This document shows, in pieces, positions 44,825 to 56,849 of a stretch of DNA of 64,000 bases. This stretch comes from Torymus aiolomorphi (taxonomy: Eukaryota; Arthropoda; Insecta; Hymenoptera; Torymidae). The first letter of the stretch is position 1. The number at the start of each line of letters is the position of its first letter. The notes beneath the pieces are model-generated. The model did not search any database, had not been told where the DNA came from, and saw only the letters and a program-made list of their open reading frames with translations. The position numbers were made by a program, and so were the translations under genes. The stretch lies in assembly GCA_036365515.1 (NCBI GenBank), contig CM070873.1, positions 78,778,029 through 78,842,028 of the forward strand, written 5' to 3'.

Positions 44825-45070
44825 GCGGAAAAAAATGGTGTAGGAAAAATTACTATATTCGTAACCGTGGGACAGACTAAAATTTTCATAAAATTTACTA
44901 TAAGTTATAGTAAAAATTCCTATGTGTTGAGTAATTTTGACTATGTTTATATCAATTTTTACTATAAAATGTTGTAAATTCACGAAAATTCGAGTCTCTC
45001 CTACAGTTACTATCGAATATAGTAATTTTTCTCACGTTTATAGTAAATTTTCCTTCAACGTTTCTCTTAG
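44825..45070. mobile_element. MITE-like inverted repeat
   Basis: Imperfect arms share AAAAATTACTATATTCG and ATTTACTATAA strings in opposite orientation, the same vocabulary as the element at 53710-54474. Ends are not sharply defined. Confidence 0.45.
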
Positions 45071-45074
45071 TGCA

Positions 45075-46080
45075 GCATTTATATATCTCGGTTATTTGTG
45101 AGAAGTAATCAAGTATAATATATACAACTGTAAGACATGTATGACTTTCAATACTTTTGCTTCGATAGGTAGGAATTGCCCTTTGATGATAACTTGAACT
45201 CTCTGTGTTGATAAGATTTCTACCTTATCAACTGTTTTATAATACATTCTCTTCGTATGAATCTTCTAACGGTGGTACATTGTTTGTAGTTAATGCAGAT
45301 TGATTATTTTACAACTGTAGCAAAAAGCGTTTAACATCTTTTTTTGGCGCTGGAATTATTTGTCATATTATGGTAATTATTATGCAGGTTTCTTGAGATA
45401 AAACAAATACTGACGTACTAATCCTATTCTGTCTACCTGATCTAAGATGAAAACGCTCTAATATCGATTTCAACTTCTCATCTAATAATCTAATTAATTT
45501 GTTTTAATTTTATTTTTTGTATATTCTAAATGGTTGCACCAAATTAAATAAGACCTTCATATATTTATTGCCCTTTATAGGGTTTTGTAAACAAATAGCT
45601 AAATTATACGCACTACGCGCGCTGTATGTTCTACTGTATATAATACTGTAGTGCATTTACCCTTAATTAATACTAAATTTTGAGGTTAGAAACTATAAGC
45701 TTATTTGGATGTTTTTTCTTCATAAAGTATTAAATAATTAAATAAAAAATAAAATCTGAACATAATATTAACATAATTTATTCTAAAGAATCTATTTTAC
45801 TTTCCATACCAATTCTCTAAACCTTCTTTATTGTTAAGATTAAAAAATTTGCTTGTTTTGAATTTTACTGCTCAGTTTAACAACTATCACGTCGATTCTT
45901 TAATGAGCTACTATTTCCGGCCATCATTTTATTAAAGAGAGGAAACAATTTATTTTATATGTGTATTTTAAGAAAAATAGCATAGGGTTGCAAAGCGAAC
46001 ATTAATTTTTAAATTACACTTAATTGTTTTATTAACTTATACATATTACTATTAAATAAAATATGTGCTACATTAGTGAT
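45075..46080. other. Non-coding, no gene seen
   Basis: AT-rich. The dispersed CCGGCCATCATTTTATTAAA-like motif lies near 45915. Confidence 0.45.
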
Positions 46081-46082
46081 AG

Positions 46083-46200
46083 AAAGACTGTGAAGAATGA
46101 AACTGAAGTTTTCAAAACCTGAAAACACGAATCCACGATTACAAGTAAATAAAAATGATCTCTTATATTTACAAAATCTTACCTGTCCAAAACTTGTCAG
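46083..46200 (+). repeat. Dispersed repeat AAGACTGTGAAGAATG, copy 2
   Basis: Second copy of 43022-43140. Confidence 0.7.
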
Positions 46201-46511
46201 TGAAAAAATTACAAATTTTCCTCCAGTTAAGTGACAAGGACGCAACGATAGAGACATAAAGATAATCATTGATTTTTTAATACTGACAGGTGCATAGTAC
46301 CAATTGCTAAAATAACTGATTTTAAATAAATTTTTATTCTTTCATTTCATTTTGTGTACTAATTTGTTCTTTAGTCATTATATTTTAAAAAGTTATTATG
46401 CAAGTAGGTAATTTCCTAAAAACTCCAAATTAAATGAGAATATCAAGTTTAAAAATGTCAGTAAGTATACAATTTCACAATTAAATTCATAATTATTTAA
46501 TAATGTTCTCG

Positions 46512-46571
46512 AATTTACTGGTCGCACTGTGAGAGGGTTTTTTAAAGAAATTGACAGTGTGACCAGTAAAT
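46512..46571. repeat. Hairpin ATTTACTGGTC..GACCAGTAAAT
   Basis: Arms of about 19 bp (ACTGGTCGCACTGT and ACAGTGTGACCAGT) separated by about 20 bp. Confidence 0.7.
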
Positions 46572-46914
46572 CCAAGAGTATTATTAACGAATATCACTCG
46601 AACGAATATCAGTTCGTTCCAACAGTAGATTATAATTTCAGAATGAATTTCTAAATAATCCCAGAATTCGAAATGATTTCTCTCCTGAATATGTGTCACA
46701 GGTTCCTCTATATTATTCAAGATTTTTATGAAATTACAAATACTAAACTAAATTTTTAATTTCGTAATTTTATTTAAAGCGCAGTAAAAATGAAATATTT
46801 CGATTTATGTTTTTTTATTACTTTATAACTTCTTTACGTTTAATTTTCCTTTTCAATAGAAACAAAGTTTTACGAAAATCTAAATCTCAAGTTCATTTTT
46901 CTTCCGTTATAAAA

Positions 46915-46990
46915 AAAATCGCTGCCAATTCATTGGCCCGTGGCTTCCTCAAACTTAATTTGCTTATTCCTTTAATGAATTTTTAATAAC
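46915..46990 (-). repeat. Dispersed hairpin repeat, copy 3
   Basis: GCTGCCAATTCATTGGC followed by GGCTTCCTCAAACTTAATTT, the reverse complement of copy 1. Confidence 0.6.
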
Positions 46991-47419
46991 AAAATTTATA
47001 ATTTCTGCAACAATTTATGACATAATTATAATTAAATTCATTTATGAAGATTAAAAATTATTAATTTTTAAATTATGTATAAAATATGAATAAAATAATA
47101 GGTATGATTTTTTTTTTAATTATGTGTGAAAAATAAATAAAATAATTGATTGTAATATTATTGTCAAAACCTTTTAAAATTCCTAAATAACCTTTATTTC
47201 ATATTATATTTTCTTTGTGAAATTTCACACATAGGGTACTTGTCTCTAGTAGTATGCCTATCCGTATTTGTGTGCTCATTCTGGAATTTCCGATGTAAGA
47301 AAACGGTTCTAACCTTAAAAATAATAAATGGCTATTACAAAACAAAAGCAGGTATATACCACGCGCGTATCGGCGCATAGCGCATGTCATTTCTATTTTC
47401 TAGTATACATAAATGCGTT

Positions 47420-48340
47420 CCCGAATAATTACGATTTTAAAAGAGGGCTAAAATAGTTTTAATCTCAAATATCTCTGAAATTCATACACGAATTCTTTTA
47501 CCCTAAGAATTTTTCTAATAAATAATTTACAAACTCTACATCTCCAACAAATTTCAAAGAAATTAAAACAATTTTAATGTAGTTATATTGTGCGACAACA
47601 AAGAAAGTCATTTTCAAAAAGACTAAAATTTTAAATATCAAACATCTCAAAAATCTGGATGAAATTTTACACAGGTATTACCTATATTGCATACAAAATA
47701 ATCTATAAATTTCAAGCTGATACATGAAGTCGTCACTGAGAAATTACGATTTGAAAAAAACCGTAAAAGAATTTTAACCTTAAATATCACTAAAAATCAT
47801 GAGACAATTCTTTTATCTAAAGGACTTATACGATAATAAGACTCTACATCTCCACAAAATTTCAATATGATTAAACCAATTTTTGTTTTCTCTACTTATC
47901 ATACGACAAAGAAAATAACTTTGTAAAATACGAAATTTTCAAAATCAAATATCTCAAAAAATATTCGTACGATCTTGATGAAAATTCGCACACATATTAT
48001 CTATATCACATACAAAATTGTCTAGAAATTTGGAGCTGATTCATGCAGCCCTTCTCGAGAAATTACGATTTGAAAAAAAGGTTAAAAAAATTTTACCCTC
48101 AAATATTTCTGAAGTTTCTGGATTAATCATTTTGCCCAAAGAACTCGACCGAGAGCTATCAAAAATCTACCTCTACAAGAAATTTCTAAGCGATTAAGTC
48201 AATTTTACTCCCGTAATCGTTGGACGTACAAAACTCATTTTTTCACATTTCGATTTCTTTCTCATAGACTAGTAGACAAAATGAATTCAAATTTTTACAG
48301 ATTACAGGTATTTTTATTCTGCATTATCATGATTTTTCTC
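47420..48340 (+). repeat. Degenerate 317-bp tandem repeat, HINE-like body
   Basis: AATTACGATTTGAAAAAA-like strings at 47424, 47740 and 48059 and repeated CTCAAATATCTC and CATTTTG/ATTCTTTTACC-like segments show a diverged unit of about 317 bp. The same vocabulary reappears at 50470-51560. It precedes a (CA)n tract, as in Helentron-associated (HINE/DINE-1-like) elements; that family call is inference. Confidence 0.5.
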
Positions 48341-48676
48341 AAGAAAATTGATCGTTTAGTTTAGGAGTTATAAGCTTTAAAAAAAAAAAACACGTTTTTG
48401 TTAATAACAAAAGAACCGTGAAAGCTAGAGAAAATTTTTTTTTTTTAAATATAAGTATTTTAATGCTCTTTTGAATGCTATTCATTTGATTCAAATATCT
48501 CGATCTTATCATTAGAAAAAAGCAAAAATCAATTTTGAGAAAATCGAAATTTCGAAATAAAACAAAAACGCATCGGCGAATCAAAAAACGAATTTTTGAC
48601 CCGCCATCACACAAAAAGAACAAAAAAAATGAGACCGGTCCGGTCAAAATCGATCAAATAGAAGCTGAGATCCAGG

Positions 48677-48678
<2 letters not shown>

Positions 48679-48713
<35 letters not shown>
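48679..48713 (+). repeat. (CA)n microsatellite
   Basis: CA run inside a HINE-like element. Confidence 0.9.
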
Positions 48714-48716
<3 letters not shown>

Positions 48717-49095
48717 GACGGGGGTGGGTAGATATCCCGATAGGGGAAATCACAGACAGGGAAAATCCCGATAGGTGATTTTAGCGACAGGTATATTTTG
48801 AGATAGTAAGTTCAGCCGATCAAGGAAAATCTCAATAAGCAATATTACCGACAATTAAATCTTCAGAAAGAATTTTCACCGAGCGGGGAAAACGACGAAA
48901 GTATAATTATAGAAAGGGAATATGCCGAAAATGTTTTTAACGAATACCCAAAATATCGAAAGTGAAATTTCAGAAATGAAAATTATCGAAATGAAAAATA
49001 CCGACGATAATAACATCCATGGGGAAAATGCCGAAACTTAGTTTCCATAATAGGTATAATGCCGAAATTCAATTCCCATACAGGCGAAAATACCA
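48714..49095 (+). repeat. Degenerate CCGATAGG minisatellite
   Basis: Short irregular units of the type CCCGATAGGNAAATT and ATGCCGAAA repeat for about 380 bp. Related strings occur at 57315-57400 in the macrosatellite. Confidence 0.5.
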
Positions 49096-49099
49096 AAAT

Positions 49100-49955
49100 C
49101 TTATAATATAAAATATAAGTATCTCATACTCGAAAAAACACTGTAAAATCTCGTAAAAATACGCTGAATATTAACAATAATTCAGTCGGTATGTCAGTGA
49201 ACTGAAAAGAAAAAATATGCGTTATTGAAATTTAAGTATACATCTTGAAATTCGCCGAATATAAAAAATATCTTTTTTGTTTTTTTATTTATGTATCCTA
49301 TACAAACAATTAATTATTGTTATAAAAAATTTTAAAGAAATACATTAGTTTGCGAAAGAAAAGTATGTATTGGCAATATCTAATAAATATTTGTTTTGAA
49401 CAGGTATTTAATTACTATCCTGCTCGACTTAGTGGTTTAAAGTTAATCCATTATTGTAACAATCATACAAATATAATAACTAAGTTATACTTCTTAACAA
49501 AAGATAACGAATCGTTTTGAAATTTAACAGAGAGGTAGTTTTTTTCATATTTAAGAATCGATATTTTTATGAAATATTTTTATGAAATTTTTACGAAATT
49601 TATATTTTGAAAGTCAATTATTATCGTTGCCCTAGTACACGTTGCCGCGGCACTCAATCTGAAATTACTTTCTCGGGGATATGCCAGTAAACAATAATTA
49701 TTTTATTTATATATGATGTACAAATTAAATAGAACTATTGCATATTTTGCTCTAAAACTTTATGTGTGTTTTGGGGCTAATTTGGAATAAGTTAAAGAAT
49801 TTTGACCAACATAACCTCTTGAAATTTTAACACAATGTTGTACTCGATAAGTGTAATAAGTGGTAAAAATTTTGAGTGGAAAAATTTTTTGAGATATTAA
49901 TTCAAGAAATATAAACCATATTTTCATTAATAACAAATGACAGGCTAGAGATAAT
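49100..49955. other. Non-coding, AT-rich
   Basis: No gene or sharp repeat recognised. Confidence 0.45.
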
Positions 49956-49961
49956 TTAAAT

Positions 49962-50020
49962 AAAAAAACCGCTGCCAATTCATTGGCACTTAGCTTTCTC
50001 AAACTAATTTATCAATTCCT
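49962..50020 (-). repeat. Dispersed hairpin repeat, copy 4
   Basis: ACCGCTGCCAATTCATTGGC followed by TAGCTTTCTCAAACTAATTT. Confidence 0.6.
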
Positions 50021-50439
50021 TTTTTTATACTTTTATAAAATAATTTTTCTCAAAAACAAATGAAGAAAATGTATTGAAATTTTAACCAAATATAGTTTTT
50101 AATAAGTGTAATAAGTGTAATAAGTGGAAAATATTTCAAAATAATTAGTTCTTTAAGAAATAACAAAGATCTGTATTATTTTAATAAATTGTTTATTTTC
50201 ATAATCTTATCTGCTTTCACAATGATTGAAAACACGCTGTAGGGGTATATTTTTAATTTTATTTAAATAATACCGTCTTTAGTTATTCATAAAAAAATAC
50301 ATGTTTTTTGATTGATAGACTATTTCATTAACCTACCTTCATTATACCTCGTTGCAATATTTTTAAATAATGAACCTAATAGCTTATTAAATTAGAAAAA
50401 GCAAGTAAACAACACGCGTGCGTATCGCGCGTCATTTCC

Positions 50440-51890
50440 ACTTTTTAGTAACATATACATAAAGCCGTTTTCGAAAAATTTCGATATGAAAAGATGGCTA
50501 AAACAGTTTTAGCCTAAAATATCTCTCAAATTCATAAACGAATTCTTTTATTACCATAAGAACTAATATAATAAATAATATACAAACTCAACATATCTAC
50601 AAAATTTCAAAGAAATTAAAACAATTTTACTCTAGTTATTGTGCAACCGAGAAAGCCATTTTCAGAAATACCATAATGTTAAATATCAAATATTTTAAAA
50701 AGTACCCATATAATCTTGATCACAGTAAAATAATTTGGAGGTAATATTAATTATGAAAAGGGTTTTTATATATCGTGAATTGAATGTGTATTAGTTGCGT
50801 TCCAAGTAGGTAGGTTATTTTGTATTATTTATATCTTAACATAAATACTTTTGTGTTGACACATTATTAATTGCATCTAATAAATGATTTAAAGAAGCGA
50901 TTAAGTCAATTTTACTTCCAAAATCGCCAGACATACAAAGCTCAATTTTTTCATTTATTAATTTTACTAAAAATATTTTAACCTCAAATATCTGAAATTT
51001 ATGGACCAATCATTTTGCCCCAAGAAATCGACATAAAAATCTAAAAAATACACCTCTACAAGAAATTTTGAAGCGAATAAGTCAATTTTATTCCAGCAAT
51101 CGTTGCACATACAAAACTCATTTTTTTATTTTTTCATTTTTCAATGCTTACGTTTTTTTTTTATAATAACAGAACACCCTATAAAAGAAAATTTTTTTTT
51201 AGGAAATATAGCTATTTTAATTCTATTTCGAATGCTGCCCATTCCCTTCGAATACATAGAGCTATTCTCGAAAATTACGATTTGAAAAAAGGTTAAAAAT
51301 ATTTTAACTTCAAATATCTCTTAAATCTATGGACCAATCATTTTGCCCAAATAACTCGATCGAAAACTATACAAAATCCACCTCTACGAGGAATTTTGAA
51401 GCGATTAAGTCAATTTTTACTCCCGCAATGGTTAGACATACTAAACTCATTTTTTTTCATTTTTCTATGTTTACGTTTTTATTAATAACAAATAACAGGT
51501 TTACATTTTTTAATTTTTTTCTCAAAAACTAACCAACAGAATAGATTAAAATTTTCACAGATTATAGCAATTTATATTCTGCATTATCGTGAATTTTCTC
51601 CAAAAAATTGACCGTTTACTTTAGGAGTTATTAGCTTTAAAAAAAAAAACACGTTTTTGTTAATAACAAGAGGACCGTGATAGCTAGATAATTTTTTTTT
51701 TGAAATTATAGGTTTTTTTATGCTCTTTCGAATGCGACCCATATGATTCAAAAATTTAAATCCGATCATTAAAAAAAAATCAAAAATAAATTTTTCGAAA
51801 ATCAAAAATTTGAAATAAAACAAAAACGAATCAGTAAATCATCAAAAATTATTTTCTTCCCGAATTCGGAATAAAAAAACAAAAAAAATG
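50440..51890 (+). repeat. HINE-like body, second copy
   Basis: Strings shared with 47400-48640 (ACCAATCATTTTGCCCAA, AGCGATTAAGTCAATTTTAC, AAAAACACGTTTTTGTTAATAAC, AAACAAAAAAAATGAGA) in the same order. The copy is interrupted at 51899 by a TIR element and resumes at 53273. Confidence 0.55.
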
Positions 51891-51898
51891 AGAACCTG

Positions 51899-53272
51899 CA
51901 CTGAAAAACTTTTAGGTGCGCCGCTGCATCAGTAGAGGCGCTGCAGTGCTATCATGCTCTTGGCAAAGCGGCTCGCTCAGTTTTGGAAGTGCCACTTCCA
52001 AATTCGGAAGCGTCGCACTCTCGTGAAAGGGAAAGCGGTATATCTAATTAAGTGGACAATTGCTACATTTACTAGAAATCTTTTTTAATGAAATCGAACG
52101 GTAATCAGTTATATAACGTTTATTAGAATCATTCGAAAATTTTATTTAAAACGAAATAACTAGTATAAATATTTACAGTAAAAATCCTCTTTTTAATTAA
52201 ATGATCGAAAATTATAATCACATTAAAAAATAATTTTATATATTGAAACAAATACCATTTTTATAGATTATTGTAACAAAAGTATAAAAGGTGGACCTAA
52301 TATTTGCATGAATAATATTAACAATATTTTAACAAATAGATACATGCATTTCATTAGTCGTAGATAGATTTTCTACATCATCTACTTCCATTTCGATTAC
52401 CACATTATTATTTTCAGAGCCATTTTGGGATAAACATCCTTTTTCAAAATTGAATTTTGAAATAAAATCAATAATATCATCAGGATGATCTTTTAGAATT
52501 TTCTTAATTTGCTCAGTACTAAGAGCGAAAAATACCTGACTGTCTACACCATTTGCTGTATATAATAAAAGTAAATATTTGAAAACTAGAAAATTTACGT
52601 TATCTTTTAAGATACTAATGAATGCTAATTTTATAATAAAATAAACATCAATAAAGACATATTTTATAGCAAGAAAGTATAAAATTTTAAAATGATAGTA
52701 TTAATATGTAACGGATATGAGATTGGCATTCTTATCATTTGCGACATATAGAATTATTTATATATTATACATTCATTGCTTGATTAAAAAACATGCAATG
52801 TAAAACGCAAAAAAGCGAAAATATTATAATGTATAACAGAAAATATAAAGGGCACATTCAAACACCATATTTAGAGGTTATATTGACATTGATCTAATAC
52901 TTATACACAAAAACAAATGGTAGAGATGTTCTAATTCATGAAACTTCTTAAAAAAGTTGTCCATCGTGCGATTAAACGACAACTTATATATATAAAAGAA
53001 CTGGTCAGAACAAACGGTGATGTATTAATTATACTCGCAGGCGTTGTATACAACTTCTTTTCCAAACTTCCAAAGAGAGGTATAACCGCTTTCTCGCGCA
53101 ATCGAATTGCTGCTTTACCATGACGATAGGTGCGCTGCTGTACCGTTGCGGAAGAGCGGCACTCTCGTTTTGGGAGCGTAGCTGTGCCAAACCGAGAGCG
53201 TGTAGCACTACGCATATTTGAGACAGTAGCTGTCTCTGTCGGGCGAACCGTTTTACCAAAGGTTTTTCAGTG
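51899..53272. mobile_element. DNA transposon with CACTGAAAAAC termini, nested in a HINE-like element
   Basis: 1374 bp with ends CACTGAAAAACTTTTAGGTG and the complement of CACTGAAAAACCTTTGG. The flanks fit an uninterrupted HINE-like sequence (..AAAATGAGAACC and GGTTAAAATCGACC..; compare 48625-48650) with TG shared by both sides. Both ends also carry GC-richer subterminal blocks with GCGCTGC, GGCACTCTCG-like motifs. It contains one convincing coding exon on the minus strand. Confidence 0.65.
52329..52555 (-). CDS. Terminal coding exon inside the CACTGAAAAAC element
   Basis: The minus strand shows a 3' splice site (TTATTATATACAG) followed in phase 2 by 74 codons and TAA. The peptide has protein-like composition: VFFALSTEQIKKILKDHPDD, IIDFISKFNFEKG, then an acidic tail EMEVDDVENLSTTNEM. 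I do not recognise a domain. It may be the last exon of the element's transposase or an accessory protein; the earlier exons appear deleted or unrecognisable between 52560 and 53200. It could also be a captured host exon. Confidence 0.45.
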
Positions 53273-53475
53273 TGATGGTTAAAATCGACCGCGTAGATCT
53301 GGAGATAAAGCGGTATACATACACACACACGCATACACACACCCACACATCCATACAGACATTTTCTAAAATCATGTGAAACAAACTTCTAACACCTCTA
53401 ATGATGTTTATAGAGAGTTTTAACGAAGTTGAAAAATTTACTATTACAAAGCTTCCTCTAGGAGGAAGCAAAAGA
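53273..53475 (+). mobile_element. HINE-like 3' end: (CA)n plus terminal hairpin
   Basis: (CA)n tract at 53318-53350, then about 100 bp ending in the hairpin GCTTCCTCTAGGAGGAAGC (53451-53469) and AAAAG. The same order is seen at 54480-54660 and in each macrosatellite unit. Confidence 0.55.
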
Positions 53476-53709
53476 AATTGTAGGTAATTTAAAGACCTTT
53501 TAATACAAATTTAGTTTATTAAGTAATACTGGTTAAAACAAATTAAAAAATCAAAAAAACGAAAAATTCAAAATCATTTTTTGGTTATAAAAAAAGAAAA
53601 TCGGTAAAATCAAAAAGTAGGGTATGCTCTCTCTATTCTCTTCCGAAACGAAGAGAATAAGCCTTTTCCGATGCAAATCGGTCGATCAGTTCAAAAGTTC
53701 TCGCCTGTA

Positions 53710-54474
53710 CACTGAGAAAACTGTCGTAGGAAAATTTACTGAAAAACTAACAAAAATTACTATATTTGATAGCAACGCGGGGATATAAGCAAATTATAAA
53801 AAATTTTGCTATAGTTCAGGAATATTTACAAGGTATCTTAATAATTTTTACTACTACACATAGCAAAAAGTGCCCTCTACATGTAGTACTTATTGCGTGC
53901 ACGCCGGGAGCACGTGTCTGATTGAGGTTATGTTTCTCCCGCAATTTGAGATTATCTTCCTTTTAAGTTATCAAAAACATCGACAATATCGATTCAGTTG
54001 TTTTATTTTTACGTTGTGCAGGTGAGCTATGAGTTATTTCTTTATATTATCATAGTTATTTATTGCTATCAAATAATCATCAAAGTTCTCTCGTAAGCGA
54101 AGGTAGCCAATGTATCAGTTCCAAAATTTTGTACTCAAGAAGCTCACGTGGGTAAGAGGTTAGCGCGTCTGCCTAGCGTGCGGAGGGTCCAGGGTTCGAA
54201 TACACAACCACCGTAAAAAAAAATTTTTATTTCCTTATTTATTTCTTGTATAGCTAAATTTAATTAATAATATATTAAATATTGTATAAATATTAGGTAT
54301 CCTATAGATATAAAATCATGAAAATCAATTTTTTTTAAGTTTAAGCTTGGGTACAAAAATTACTATATTAGTTAGCAAAAGTACCTAAATTTCCATGATA
54401 TCCCATCGTTGCTATAAAAAATAGTAATTTTTATTAGCTTTTCAGTAAATTTTCCTACGACAGTTTTCTCAGTG
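53710..54474. mobile_element. TA-flanked MITE with about 70-bp termini
   Basis: 765 bp with ends CACTGAGAAAACTGTCGTAG on both sides (inverted), TA at 53708-53709 and 54475-54476. The arms match for about 70 bp. A tRNA-like segment lies inside. Confidence 0.8.
54141..54214 (+). tRNA. tRNA-like sequence (pseudogene or SINE head)
   Basis: GTGGGTAAGAGGTTAGCGCG resembles the A-box/D-arm, TCTGC-CTAGCGT-GCGGA can form an anticodon stem with a 7-nt loop (AGC at the anticodon position), and GGGTTCGAATAC resembles the B box. The T-arm and acceptor stem do not pair well, so it is not a functional tRNA gene. Confidence 0.4.
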
Positions 54475-55284
54475 TATAGACAGAAACACACACACACACA
54501 CGCGCGCGCGCACGCACGCATGCACACACACGACACGAACATTTTTTATCAAAAACAACGGATTTTAGCGCCAAAAGTCTTAAAACATGTTCTTGAACAT
54601 TTTTGGTTCAAAAATTTTTTTCACCGTTATAAAGCTTCCAATTTGAGGAAGCAAAAATATACATAAGGCATTGGCTAGCCAAATAAATAAAATTACGCAA
54701 CTAAAAAACAAATTACGCATTGGGTTGTATTCGATACTAGTGATATTGAGGATATTTAGTATCTACACAAAGCACCTACACAGGACTTTTTTAGCACGGC
54801 TAAGTTCTACACAAATAATATTAAGAAAAAATGTACACATACATAGTCTACACTGAGATAGATTACACGATTAAACTGTACATCATGTGTAGATCATATT
54901 AATGTAGATTTTAACTGTGCACAATTTATCTCGATAAATAGTTTGGGTGCCGAAATTCTCTGTGTAGAATTTATTTGTGTAGCATTTTAGAAAATACTTG
55001 TGTACGATATCGCCGCAAGTCGTCGATTAAATTTACATACTTAATTATAGGTAATTTTTAATCAATTACATAAAATTTGATCTCAATTGAGGGCCCCGAA
55101 AAGGAACATCCCGAGATTTTGCAGAAAATGTATCGAATTTGAAAATTGAGCAAATCGCGATTTTTAAAAAACAGGCATGTAAAGAATTGAAATGCGCATT
55201 TTTATGTGAAGAAATCAAATTTTCATCTTTATTAGTTTTATTAAAAATCCCAATAAACTGTTTTTTGTTTTTTTGGAAAAAAAA

Positions 55285-56123
55285 GTTTAATCTAATTTTC
55301 TGTTCAACTTGCCAGAACTTCGTTCAGATCAAATATTTCATTCAGAAATTTTTACCCAATAAATTTTGCAGTATTATAGGAATATTATAATCCATAGCGC
55401 AATAATAGATATTGTTATTGAACCAAACAGCGAATTTTATAACAATTTTTTTCTATTTTAAACTTGCATTTTCAAATGCAAAAATTGTGTAACGAATTTC
55501 CTAATTTTTCTCTATGTATTGTTGCTAAATAGAATTTTTTGTGATCGTTACGATAAATGCTGTAGAAAGCCGCGCGCCGCGGTACACTATTACGACAAGC
55601 GTACGACACGATCACAAACAATGGTACAAATTTTTAACAACAATACATAGACTACTGAAATTTTCGTGTCGTGCGACCGTCGTAACACATATAGCGTGGC
55701 GCGTGGCCTTCAACAGCATTTATCGTAACAATCACGAAAAATTCTATTTAGCAACAACTTTTGCATTTGAAAATGCAGGTTTAAAATAGCGAAAGAAATT
55801 GTTATAAAATTTGCTATTTGGTTCAATAACAATCTTTACTATTGCACTATCGTTTATAATATTCCTAATACTACAAAATTTATTGTGTAAAAGGACCCCG
55901 CACACAATGTATGGGAAAAAATCATTCGGTCAAATTTTCGGGGGTTTTGCCCATGAGAACTTTTGTTCAGGACCTCAACAAGTAATAGTGTCATCTTTTC
56001 CCCAAGTTTGATCCAATTTGACCGAATGATTATTTTCCACACATTGTGTGCGGGGTCCTTTTTTGAAGGAAATATTTGATCGGAACGAAGTTCTGGCGAG
56101 TTGAACAGAAAATTACATTAAAC
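55285..56123. repeat. 839-bp palindrome of macrosatellite unit 1
   Basis: The left arm starts GTTTAATCTAATTTTCTGTT and the right arm ends with its complement. Arms share GCCAGAACTTCGTTC, TTGTTATTGAACCAAA, TGCATTTTCAAATGCA and TACGATAAATGCTGT in inverted order. The right arm is interrupted by the 166-bp MITE at 55893-56058. Equivalents lie at 58318-59155 and 61345-62183. Confidence 0.85.
55893..56058. mobile_element. MITE with GGACCCCGCACACAATGT termini
   Basis: 166 bp; the arms of about 45 bp match (GGACCCCGCACACAATGT and AATCATTCGGTCAAATT inverted). It sits only in the right arm of the big palindrome, so it inserted after the palindrome formed but before the macrosatellite was amplified. 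Copies at about 58925-59090 and 61953-62118. Confidence 0.75.
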
Positions 56124-56422
56124 TTTATTTTACTCAACAATAACATTCGATTGGGCCGATAAAAATGTGAATTGATAAGTCATATCAAGACCTTTCAGAA
56201 AATGGACCTACTTCCCACCGATATCCAAATTCGGTGACGAAAAAAAAAATTTCGATTTTTCGATATTTTGCTTTATTTTTTTTTACCCGACTTAATATTA
56301 TCCGATCAACTATATAATTGAACTTGCACAACTCCAAATAAGCTTTAAATACGTGCCAAAAATAAACTTGATATCTCTGACCAGTTTCAAGTTATGCTGC
56401 GGACAAATTTATAACACACACA

Positions 56423-56453
<31 letters not shown>

Positions 56454-56650
56454 CCGCAGACCCCCCCCCCACCACACACACATGCACACAGACACACACA
56501 CAGACACCAGCACACACACAGATACATATGCACAGAAATCTTCAAGAAAACGCATATTTCGACTCAGGGATCTCAGAAATATAAAAAATCATCGAAATCT
56601 CGGGGTCGAAAAATTTGACCGTTAATAAGCTTTCTCTTTGAGAAAGCAAA

Positions 56651-56849
56651 AAATCTTAACTGTTAACGAACGGACGATTGGATATGGACAAATGGAATGG
56701 TCATTTATAGTTAGATGATTTCGTTAAGAATTAAGTTAGATTTGTTTACTCAAACGATTCGTGACTTAACTGTTAACGAATTTGTCTAATTTTAAATGAA
56801 CATTCCACTTGTCCATATCAAAACGTCCGTTCATTAACAGTTAAGATTT
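56651..56849. mobile_element. MITE-like palindrome CTTAACTGTTAACGAACGGACG
   Basis: About 195 bp with inverted arms (TCTTAACTGTTAACGAACGG and its complement). TTAACTGTTAACGAA-type strings repeat inside. Present in every macrosatellite unit. Confidence 0.7.

Larger units (their letters stand above)
53560..54660 (+). mobile_element. HINE-like element split by a TIR element
   Basis: Begins with GAAAATCGGTAAAATC and CCGATGCAAATCGGTCGATC strings, is interrupted at 53710-54474, then continues with a CA/CG dinucleotide tract (54486-54530) and the terminal hairpin GCTTCCAATTTGAGGAAGC (54634-54652). Confidence 0.55.

Noticed and set aside
44762..44983. Minus-strand 73-codon frame
   Set aside because: It falls in a MITE-like inverted repeat and is AT-driven.
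53451..53469. Hairpin plus A run read as a bacterial-type terminator
   Set aside because: Insect nuclear DNA; the same hairpin ends several related mobile elements.
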